This document shows positions 1 through 5,842 of a stretch of 9,969 bases of DNA, in pieces (within the stretch, counting starts at the first letter, position 1; each line of letters opens with the position of its first letter). Position numbers and translations under genes: made by a program. Below the pieces are notes generated by a model. That model did no database searches, was not told the origin of the DNA, and saw only the letters and a program-made list of their open reading frames with translations. Origin of the DNA: Deltaproteobacteria bacterium (GTDB lineage Bacteria > Desulfobacterota > Desulfuromonadia > Geobacterales > DSM-12255); assembly GCA_017861215.1 (NCBI GenBank), contig JAGFXN010000038.1:1-9969 (forward strand), written 5' to 3'.

Positions 1-147
1 GCCACCCACCTCCTGCAGGCAGGTTACGACATCCGCACCATCCAGAACAAGCTCGGCCACTCAAGCCTCAAGACCACTATGATCTACACCCACTGCGTGC
101 CGGTGCGGACGATCAAGGGGGCGCGGAGTCCGCTGGAGCTGGATTGA
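1..147 (+). CDS. Tyrosine recombinase, C-terminal end (integron-integrase-like), partial
   Basis: The reading frame is open from the first base and ends in TGA at 145-147, giving the last 48 residues of a site-specific recombinase whose start lies left of the window. Visible are the conserved catalytic LGH (His at fragment residue 20) and the tyrosine nucleophile in MIYTH (Tyr at fragment residue 29). These are the last two active-site elements of the XerC/XerD/IntI family. The upstream Arg, Lys and HxxR elements are outside the window. The short tail after the nucleophile, ending in a GARSPLELD-type sequence, resembles environmental integron integrases more than XerC/D; this assignment is from memory of the family. 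It converges on the yjbQ-like gene with a 28-bp gap and no visible terminator. If it is an IntI, its attI site would be expected at the 5' side, out of view. Confidence 0.85.
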   Translation, partial: ATHLLQAGYDIRTIQNKLGHSSLKTTMIYTHCVPVRTIKGARSPLELD

Positions 148-175
148 GTGTTCAGTGGGAGGGATAGAAAGTGAG

Positions 176-577
176 TCAGGGGTCGGCTATCAGCTTGATG
201 GCGATCTGCCTCGGGCGGGGGCCGTCGAATTCGCACAGATACAGTGCCTGCCAGGTGCCGAGGACCAGTCTGCCGGCATCGATGAGAAGAGTTTGTGAAG
301 TGCCGATGAGTGATGATTTGATATGGGCGTCAGAGTTCCCCTCGGCGTGGGTGTAGTAGAAATCCGCCGGTATCAGCTTGTTCAGCGAGGTGATGATATC
401 TCTCTGCACGGCAGGGTCAGCCCCCTCATTGACGGTGATCCCGGCCGTTGTGTGCATGACGGAGAGATAACAGACCCCGCTTCTGATCCCCGCGGTTCTG
501 ATAATTTCCTGCACCTCACCGGTAATATTGATGAATTCAGTTCTGGAGCGGCTTTTAATTTCCAGCTGTCTCAGCAT
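176..577 (-). CDS. YjbQ / UPF0047 family protein
   Basis: A complete 133-residue protein, the normal length of the YjbQ (TIGR00149, UPF0047) family. Family signatures are all present: HTTAGITVNEGADP at residues 42-55, YTHAEGNSDAHIKSSLIG at 75-92, and LGTWQALYLCEFDGPR at 106-121. His42, His77 and His85 are the conserved histidines usually considered a metal or phosphate site. Some homologues have been annotated as secondary thiamine-phosphate synthases because of a weak activity, but the physiological role is not settled. The protein should be cytosolic, with no signal peptide or membrane segment. The ATG start is supported by GGAGG (plus-strand 583-587) five bases upstream. It is the last gene of a minus-strand series after the TPR-like gene, 218 bp away, so it may have its own promoter, although I saw no convincing one. 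Confidence 0.9.
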   Translation of the reverse strand: MLRQLEIKSRSRTEFINITGEVQEIIRTAGIRSGVCYLSVMHTTAGITVNEGADPAVQRDIITSLNKLIPADFYYTHAEGNSDAHIKSSLIGTSQTLLIDAGRLVLGTWQALYLCEFDGPRPRQIAIKLIADP

Positions 578-795
578 CCTGTCCTCCTCTCTGCCGCCGG
601 CAGAACTGCAGCTGTCGCTGTTGCCAGGCTGTCAGGCCACCATACCCTCTGCTACAGACTCTTTGTCCCTTGTCAGATCACCGCAGCAAGGGCTTTGGGC
701 AGCCAGCCGCCAGCTTTGCCCGGTTTCAGCCGGCTGCCGGCGGTACAGTCCTGGAGCACTTCGCGGCAAGGCTTCCGGTCATGCGGAAAAAGCCG

Positions 796-1092
796 TCAGT
801 GGTGCAAAAGGCAGGGGCGCAGAGCCCCCTGCCGGAAATAATGTTCCGGGGTTTTCGGATCTTTTTTGATCGCATCATGGCAGAGGTTTACGGCCGCCTT
901 GAAGGTTTGTTTCACTTCAGCCAGGCAGAGAGCATACGCAGACTGGAGCAGCGGGGTTCGCGCGGCTACCGGAATCTGCTCGATCTTGGCAAGGGCGGCA
1001 GCGTAATCCTTGTCGGCCAGCATTTCTGCGATGAGCTGGAATTGTTCCGGGGTGGCGGAAGTAGCCTGATTATGCACTGATTCACTGTTCAT
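796..1092 (-). CDS. Small TPR-like protein, possibly C-terminally truncated
   Basis: A 98-residue protein of helical, alanine-rich character. Residues about 15-80 look like two tetratricopeptide-type helix pairs (PEQFQLIAEML, DYAAALAKIEQIP, then AYALCLAEVKQTFKAAVNLCHDAIKKDPKTPEHYFRQG), a scaffold usually used for protein-protein contact. Its ATG overlaps the TGA of the upstream MCP gene in ATGA (1089-1092), so translation is probably coupled and the product may act with that receptor. The end is odd: after HYFRQG, where a further TPR helix would be expected, the sequence becomes ALRPCLLHH and stops. That stretch is encoded by a GC-rich hairpin (810-833). No frame of the following 218 bp restores an obvious TPR-like continuation. 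Either the gene was cut short by a rearrangement or the family member is naturally short. No enzymatic function is suggested. Confidence 0.7.
   Translation of the reverse strand: MNSESVHNQATSATPEQFQLIAEMLADKDYAAALAKIEQIPVAARTPLLQSAYALCLAEVKQTFKAAVNLCHDAIKKDPKTPEHYFRQGALRPCLLHH
810..833 (-). terminator. Candidate weak intrinsic terminator or inserted hairpin in the 3' end of the TPR-like gene
   Basis: On the minus strand a stem GGCAGGGG(G)C / GCGCCCCTGCC forms with a 5-base loop and one bulged base. It is followed directly by TTTT (plus-strand AAAA at 806-809). The stem is very GC-rich but the U run is short. It overlaps the last codons of the TPR-like gene, which is unusual for a dedicated terminator and could instead mark a small repetitive hairpin element that entered the gene. 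Confidence 0.4.
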
Positions 1093-2813
1093 TGACTCCC
1101 CTTGCGGCCGGAAATCTGCATCTGCCTGATTTCTGTGCGTAACATATCGATCTGCTCAAGTAGGTTTTTCGCCTCCCGCTCCATGATTTTTGCCGAGTCC
1201 AGATTACTCTGCGTCGATTCCCGGACAGTGTCGATTGAGGTATAAATCTGCCGGCTGCTTTCAGATTGTACGTGGCAGGCATCCTTGATCCTGCTGATAT
1301 CTTCTGCCATCTTCCCGGTGGAACCGGCTATATCGGCACCGATCTGCTGCTGATTTGCCGCCGACCGGGTGACGTGGGCAGTGAAGCTCTTCATCCGTTC
1401 TACAGCAACCATGATCGATTTGTTGGTGCGTGTCGACTCCTGGCAGGAGCGGGCAATCTGCGCCACCATTTCGGCGCCAAGTCTCATGGCTTCATGGATG
1501 AACTGCCCTCCCTGGGCCTGCTCGACCGTAGCGCGGGCAATTTCGTTTACCCTGCCGGCAGCCATTCTGACCCCCGTCAGAACTTTTTCCAGAGCATCGC
1601 CGGAGCGTTTCGAGAGGTGTTCTCCTTCCAGGACCTTCTCTTCCGTCACCCGGATTGCCGTTACTGCTTTTGCCGTTTCCGCCTGTACCCCGTTGATCAG
1701 CGAGGTAATCTCCATGGTGGACCGTCTGGTACGGTCCGCCAGTCCTTTGATCTCTCCGGCGACAACGGCGAAACCTTTGCCGTGTTCACCTGCCTGGGCA
1801 GCAATGATCGCCGAGTTCAGCGCCAGCAGGTTTGTCTGCTCGGCGACATCGTCAATGACCGAAAGAATGCTGCCGATCGCGGAGACTCTCTCCGAGAGGG
1901 TCGTGATGGAGGCAAAGGTGCTTCTGGATGAGTTCCGGATCTCATTGATGCCGGTGATGGTTGCTTCGACGGCGGCACGCCCCTGTTCAGCTCCCTGCAG
2001 GACATCGTCAGTGATGAAGGCGGTTTCCCTGGCATTCTCTTCAACCTGCTTGTTGGCTGCATCCATCTGCGTCAGGGACGAGATCGTATTGGCAGAAGCC
2101 TCCATGAGACTCTTCACATTGGTGCCGATCTCTTCCATGACAGCCGTCATTTCGATGATTGAGGAGGAGACTTCGTCAATTGATTCACTCTGTACGCTGA
2201 CATTTTTCCGGACTTCCGCGATACTGGCAGAGATCTCCGCAATAGATTCGCTGTTGATCTCCGCCGAACCGGAGAGATTGATGACCCCGTTACTCACTCC
2301 GTCAACCGCGCTGATGATGCCGTTCACCGCGGCTGCTGCCGACTCGATGCTTTCCGACTGGAGTTGTCCGGCGGCAACGACAGTCCGGGCCGCATCGCTG
2401 TTCTGCCGGGCAATGTTTGTCAGTTCCGTGGTGATACCGTTGATGCCGGTGATAAGGGCTTCAAATTTGTCGAGCATGATGTTGAGATTGCCGGCGAGTT
2501 GACCCATCTCGTCTTGTCCAGTGACTGCAGCGCGGACGGTAAGGTCGCCCCCTGTCACCAGCCGAAGGGTTGCCGAAAGGTCATTGACCCGTTTGGCAAT
2601 ATTCCGGCGGGAGAGCATCAGCACCGAAGTGGCGAGCATGACGGCAATCAGGGTGAACAGCAGCAGGGCAAGTTTCACAAAGCCTTGGATTGCGGTGGAA
2701 TCGCCGGAACTCAGGTGTAGCGCCGCAGCGATGATACCCCCTAGGGCGAAGAGCAGAGCGCTGATCTGAAAATAGCGCATTATGTTTGCGCCGGTACGCA
2801 AGTTCCGCGTCAT
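1089..2813 (-). CDS. Methyl-accepting chemotaxis protein with long signalling arms and no periplasmic sensor
   Basis: A 574-residue chemoreceptor. Two membrane segments (about residues 13-34 and 45-67) are separated by only about ten residues, so there is no periplasmic ligand domain. A HAMP domain follows at about 68-121 (DLTVRAAVTGQDEMGQLAGNLN is typical), then a long coiled-coil signalling hairpin. The tip is at about 316-362, with DDVAEQTNLLALN, AGEHGKGFAVVAGE and LADRT. From HAMP to tip is about 218 residues and from tip to C-terminus about 230. That is about 31-33 heptads per arm, against about 18 in E. coli Tsr, so this suggests the 64-heptad class. Two residues normally conserved at the tip differ: Ile337 stands where Tsr has Glu385 and Gln340 where it has Arg388. 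There is no C-terminal CheR-binding pentapeptide. The ATG is supported by GAGGAG (2819-2824) five bases upstream. It should couple CheW/CheA arrays to an intracellular or membrane-derived signal; no other che genes are in view. Confidence 0.93.
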   Translation of the reverse strand: MTRNLRTGANIMRYFQISALLFALGGIIAAALHLSSGDSTAIQGFVKLALLLFTLIAVMLATSVLMLSRRNIAKRVNDLSATLRLVTGGDLTVRAAVTGQDEMGQLAGNLNIMLDKFEALITGINGITTELTNIARQNSDAARTVVAAGQLQSESIESAAAAVNGIISAVDGVSNGVINLSGSAEINSESIAEISASIAEVRKNVSVQSESIDEVSSSIIEMTAVMEEIGTNVKSLMEASANTISSLTQMDAANKQVEENARETAFITDDVLQGAEQGRAAVEATITGINEIRNSSRSTFASITTLSERVSAIGSILSVIDDVAEQTNLLALNSAIIAAQAGEHGKGFAVVAGEIKGLADRTRRSTMEITSLINGVQAETAKAVTAIRVTEEKVLEGEHLSKRSGDALEKVLTGVRMAAGRVNEIARATVEQAQGGQFIHEAMRLGAEMVAQIARSCQESTRTNKSIMVAVERMKSFTAHVTRSAANQQQIGADIAGSTGKMAEDISRIKDACHVQSESSRQIYTSIDTVRESTQSNLDSAKIMEREAKNLLEQIDMLRTEIRQMQISGRKGSQ

Positions 2814-2844
2814 TACTTCTCCTCACAGGTTCAATTGATGGCGT

Positions 2845-2873
2845 ATTATAACTGATTCCGGAAAGATTTCCAG
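2845..2873 (-). promoter_or_regulatory. Putative sigma70-type promoter of the MCP gene
   Basis: On the minus strand a perfect TATAAT (plus-strand 2845-2850) lies 32 bp upstream of the MCP start. A weak -35, CTGGAA (2868-2873), is 17 bp further upstream. I did not find a sigma28 (TAAA-N15-GCCGATAA) or a sigma54 (TGGCAC-N5-TTGC) motif in this region. Confidence 0.4.
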
Positions 2874-2935
2874 AGTGTTATATGTTTTGTGGTGTAGAAT
2901 CGATGCTGCCCGGCAGCCGGCAGCGGTCTTTTCCC

Positions 2936-2963
2936 TTGACATAAGCCGTTGCACGGCTATTTT
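2936..2963 (+). promoter_or_regulatory. Promoter of the zinc transporter operon with an operator-like dyad in the spacer
   Basis: TTGACA (2936-2941, perfect -35) is followed after 16 bp by TATTTT (2958-2963, -10). The spacer contains a perfect inverted repeat, AGCCGT-TGC-ACGGCT (2944-2958). Its position between the two hexamers is where a repressor would block RNA polymerase. The predicted transcript would have a leader of about 175 bases before the znuA-like start. The dyad does not match the classic E. coli Zur or Fur box as I remember them, so the regulator is unknown. Confidence 0.55.
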
Positions 2964-2984
2964 ACAAGTACGATTCAGTGGTAA

Positions 2985-3005
2985 GGCTGAGGGCTGAGGG
3001 CTGAA
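2985..3005 (+). repeat. Short tandem repeat, three 7-bp units
   Basis: GGCTGAG, GGCTGAG, GGCTGAA in direct succession, in the leader between the promoter and the zinc-binding protein gene. It is too short to name and could be a slippage product. It is the only tandem repeat I noticed in the window. Confidence 0.6.
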
Positions 3006-3040
3006 GTTACAGCGCAGCTTGTCGTATTGATCTTCCGCCT

Positions 3041-3058
3041 CCTTTGAGCGTACAAAGG
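3041..3058 (+). repeat. Inverted repeat in the zinc operon leader
   Basis: CCTTTG-AGCGTA-CAAAGG is a perfect 6-bp dyad with a 6-bp loop, about 90 bp before the translation start. It lacks a U tract, so it is not a terminator. It could be an RNA hairpin or a second operator. Together with the 2936-2963 promoter and the 7-bp repeats at 2985-3005, it is what I can see in the 334-bp noncoding stretch 2814-3147; nothing in that stretch looks like a gene. Confidence 0.4.
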
Positions 3059-3147
3059 GTAGCTCTATGTGGGTTTATTGTTTCGTTCCTTCAGACTTCA
3101 CTCTATCGACCTGAATAAGTACTATAAAAACAGTGAGGCGGGCGGCA

Positions 3148-4113
3148 GTGACGGCAATCTACAGAAAAACAGCATGGCAGTTGCTTTTCTTGACGATGAT
3201 GACTCTTGCCGTTCTTACGGCTTGCAGACAGAAAAACTCACCGGTCGACTCCGGCAGGCTGCAGGTTGTCACCACCCTCTTCCCGCTGTACGATTTTGTC
3301 CGCAACGTTGGTGGCGATAGTGTCGAGGTGACTCTGTTGCTCCCGCCGGGGGTTGAACCGCACAGTTTCGAGCCAAAGCCGGAAGATGTCCTGAAGGTTG
3401 CCCGGGCTGACGTTTTCATCTATACGAGTTTGGAGATGGAGCCGTGGGCAGAAAAGCTGGTCAACGGGGTGGCCCGATCCGGGAAACCGGTCAAGCTGCA
3501 AGCCGGTGCCGGTGCACGCTACCTTGCCGCTGCCGGGGGGGCGGATGACGATCATCACCGTCATGAAGGAACGCATCAAGGGGCAAGGGATCCGCATATC
3601 TGGCTGGATATCCGCAATGCCATGCTGATGGTTGACACTATTGCCGGCTCTCTGGCAAAGTCTGCTCCGGCAAAGAGAGAACTCTTCCTGGCAAATGCCG
3701 CAGCGTACAAAAAACAGCTTGCCGCCCTGGAGAACCGCTACAAGTCGGGACTTGCCGAATGTAAAAGCCGCGAATTCATTCACGGCGGCCATTATGCGTT
3801 TGCCTATCTGGCCGACTGCTACCAACTCAACTATATTTCCGCCTTTGGAGTTTCTGCCGAGAGTGAGCCTTCACCCCGCAAGCTGGTGGAGCTTGTCAAA
3901 ACAGTCCGCCAGCATAAACTGGATTACATTTTCTATGAAGAGCTGCTTTCGCCACGAATTGCCGAGACAATTGCCACCGAGACCGGAGCTAAACTTTTGA
4001 AACTGCACGGGGTTCATAATCTGACCAGAGACGAATTGGATGGGGGTGCGACCTATCTGTCTCTCATGGATCAGAATCTTGCCAATCTCGAGAAGGGGCT
4101 TGTGTGCCGCTAG
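3148..4113 (+). CDS. znuA: Zinc ABC transporter substrate-binding lipoprotein (ZnuA-like)
   Basis: A cluster A-I metal-binding protein (ZnuA/PsaA family) that captures Zn2+ outside the inner membrane and hands it to the ABC permease. The frame is open from a GTG at 3133, but the GTG at 3148 has a GAGG at 3136-3139 nine bases ahead, whereas 3133 has no Shine-Dalgarno, so I chose 3148. It would give 321 residues. Numbering from 3133 (326 residues), a signal peptide ends in a lipobox LTAC with Cys31, so the protein should be lipid-anchored rather than free in the periplasm. Metal ligands expected for the zinc type are His77 (VEPHSFEP), His155 (DPHIWLD) and His220 (GGHYAFAYL); the manganese type has Glu at the last position. 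An His/Asp-rich loop (137-148) typical of zinc-specific members lies between the first two. Its stop overlaps the ATPase start by 10 bp. Manganese binding is a less likely alternative. Confidence 0.9.
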   Translation: MTAIYRKTAWQLLFLTMMTLAVLTACRQKNSPVDSGRLQVVTTLFPLYDFVRNVGGDSVEVTLLLPPGVEPHSFEPKPEDVLKVARADVFIYTSLEMEPWAEKLVNGVARSGKPVKLQAGAGARYLAAAGGADDDHHRHEGTHQGARDPHIWLDIRNAMLMVDTIAGSLAKSAPAKRELFLANAAAYKKQLAALENRYKSGLAECKSREFIHGGHYAFAYLADCYQLNYISAFGVSAESEPSPRKLVELVKTVRQHKLDYIFYEELLSPRIAETIATETGAKLLKLHGVHNLTRDELDGGATYLSLMDQNLANLEKGLVCR

Positions 4114-4856
4114 AAACTCTCAAGGCCTCAGGGCTTAGCTGCAGCTACAACGGCATGGAGGTGCTGACCGATATCTCTTTCAGCGTCGCCAGCGGCGACT
4201 ATCTGGGGATTGTCGGCCCGAACGGATCCGGCAAGAGTACTCTGGTCAGGGCATTGCTGGGTCTGCTGGAACTGGACGCTGGCAGCACAGAGCTTTTCGG
4301 CGCTCCTCTGGCCGAGTTTGCCGACTGGGCACGCATCGGCTACCTGCCGCAGCGGATCAGATTCTTCAACCCCAACTTCCCCGGAACCGTCGAGGAGATT
4401 GTCAGGCTCGGGCTGCTTGCGGGCGGGGCCAGACTCTCAAGAAGCTCGGCCGGCCAGAACATGGCGATTGACGCTGCGCTGGAGCTGTTGGGGATAGTGC
4501 CGCTGAAAAAGCGTCTGATCGGCGGCCTTTCCGGCGGACAGCAGCAGCGGGTGCTGTTGGCGCGGGCAATGGTGAACCGTCCGGAACTGCTGATTCTGGA
4601 TGAGCCGACCACCGCTCTTGATCCGGAAACGCGCGAGCAGTTCTACGCTCTGCTGGAGCGGATCAACAGGAGTGAAGGGACAACGGTGCTGCTGGTAACT
4701 CATGATACCTGGAGCATCGGCAAATACGCCAGCCGTTTCCTGTATGTTGATAAAAAGATCATCTTTGACGGCAGCTTCGATGATTTCTGCCATTCCGAGG
4801 AGATGACGGCTTTCTTCGGTGAACATGCCCAGCATCTGATCTGCCACAGGCACTGA
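4104..4856 (+). CDS. znuC: Zinc ABC transporter ATP-binding protein (ZnuC-like)
   Basis: A cytosolic ABC ATPase of 250 residues that powers metal uptake with the neighbouring permease. Walker A GPNGSGKS is at 38-45, Q-loop LPQ around Gln83, the signature LSGGQ at 142-146, Walker B LLILDEP at 162-168, the D-loop ALDPET at 171-176 and the switch His200. All catalytic positions are intact. The GTG start at 4104 lies inside the end of the znuA-like gene, with AAGGGG just upstream (about 4093-4098, five bases of spacing), implying translational coupling. The C-terminus is rich in His (GEHAQHLICHRH), as in several zinc-type ATPases, and could take part in metal sensing; that is inference. Confidence 0.93.
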   Translation: MPLETLKASGLSCSYNGMEVLTDISFSVASGDYLGIVGPNGSGKSTLVRALLGLLELDAGSTELFGAPLAEFADWARIGYLPQRIRFFNPNFPGTVEEIVRLGLLAGGARLSRSSAGQNMAIDAALELLGIVPLKKRLIGGLSGGQQQRVLLARAMVNRPELLILDEPTTALDPETREQFYALLERINRSEGTTVLLVTHDTWSIGKYASRFLYVDKKIIFDGSFDDFCHSEEMTAFFGEHAQHLICHRH

Positions 4857-4858
4857 CT

Positions 4859-5683
4859 ATGATGCTGATTCCGGAAATATTCTCCTACGGCTTCATGCAG
4901 CGGGCGCTGATTTCAGGTCTGCTGATTGCGGTGCTTTGCGCGGTGCTCGGGGTTTTTCTCGTGCTGCGGCGGCTGTCGCTGATCGGCGACGGTCTGGCTC
5001 ATGTAACCTTCGGCAGTGTGGCGCTGGCGCTGGCGTTACATGCGCAACCGCTTTTTGTGACCATTGCCGCGCTGCCCCTGGTGCTGCTCTCGTCGCTCGG
5101 CATCCTCCGGTTGACCGAAAAAGCGAGAATATTCGGTGATGCCGCCATCGGCGTCGTCTCTGCCGCCGGTATTGCTGTCGGGGTTATCCTGGCCGGGATC
5201 TCCGGCGGATTTAATGTCGATCTTTTCAGTTATCTGTTCGGCAATATTCTGGCAATCAGCAGTGCCGAGACCGTGCTGGCAGTAATCCTGTTCCTGCTGG
5301 TTACGGGGGTGGTTCTGTTCTACTACAATGAGCTGTTTGCCATTACCTTTGACGAAGAACTTGCCCGCAGCAGCGGCATCAGGGTGGAAAGGATCAATGC
5401 CATCCTGGCGCTGCTGACAGCCCTGACAGTGGTTCTGGCCATGAAGGTGGTCGGTATACTGCTCGTTTCGGCATTGCTGATCATCCCGGCGGTTACGGCG
5501 CTGCAGATTGCCAGGAGTTTCCGGGCAGCAATCACGGCGGCTTCCCTCTTTGCAGCCTTTTCCGTAATAGCCGGGATTGCTCTTTCGTTTCTGCTCAATC
5601 TGCCGACCGGCGGGCTGATCGTCCTGCTGAATATTGTTTTGCTGCTGCTGGCCATTGCCTGGCGGAGATTCTTCTTTAATTAA
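4859..5683 (+). CDS. znuB: Zinc ABC transporter permease (ZnuB-like, ABC-3 family)
   Basis: A 274-residue inner-membrane permease of the ABC-3 family with about eight hydrophobic segments, normal length for ZnuB. Conserved stretches include RRLSLIGDGLAHVTFG (37-52), which carries the coupling-helix-type region, and KVVGILLVSALLIIPAVTA (196-214). It begins two bases after the ATPase stop. Two consecutive ATG codons (4859 and 4862) are possible starts, with only a weak CAGG upstream, so it probably relies on coupling. This completes a three-gene uptake operon. No Zur/Fur-type regulator gene is in the window, and the gene runs convergently toward the methionine/folate gene with 159 bp between them. 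Confidence 0.93.
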   Translation: MMLIPEIFSYGFMQRALISGLLIAVLCAVLGVFLVLRRLSLIGDGLAHVTFGSVALALALHAQPLFVTIAALPLVLLSSLGILRLTEKARIFGDAAIGVVSAAGIAVGVILAGISGGFNVDLFSYLFGNILAISSAETVLAVILFLLVTGVVLFYYNELFAITFDEELARSSGIRVERINAILALLTALTVVLAMKVVGILLVSALLIIPAVTALQIARSFRAAITAASLFAAFSVIAGIALSFLLNLPTGGLIVLLNIVLLLLAIAWRRFFFN

Positions 5684-5842
5684 CCAAGACGGCAATTGGC
5701 TGTGGACCAATGCAAACTATTGCGGACCATAGAAAGCGATCAGGCACTACCCGCCCCGGCATGGTTACAACTTCCAGGTTCCATCCACCTGAATCCGCGG
5801 TTATCAGCTTTGAGCCGCGTTCAACTTGTTTTCCCCCCAGGA

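Noticed and set aside
1369..2502. 377-codon plus-strand open frame opposite the MCP
   Set aside because: Antisense shadow of a Ser/Ala-rich coiled-coil gene; the MCP frame shows full domain structure and a good ribosome binding site.
2870..2895. Zur/Fur-like box near GTGTTATATGTTTTG
   Set aside because: Only one half-site resembles TGTTATA; there is no dyad, and it lies upstream of the predicted -35.
5036..5710. 224-codon minus-strand open frame opposite the zinc permease
   Set aside because: Hydrophilic Gln/Asp/Asn-rich translation is the expected mirror of a Leu-rich membrane protein; no ribosome binding site or domain.
5775..5791. Hairpin CAGGT/ACCTG in the zinc operon - MTHFR convergent gap
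   Set aside because: Short stem, no T tract on either strand; likely chance.
5796..5830. Terminator of the zinc operon (CGCGG/CCGCG stem followed by a loosely T-rich stretch)
   Set aside because: Five-bp stem, 14-base loop and an interrupted T tract; too weak to call.
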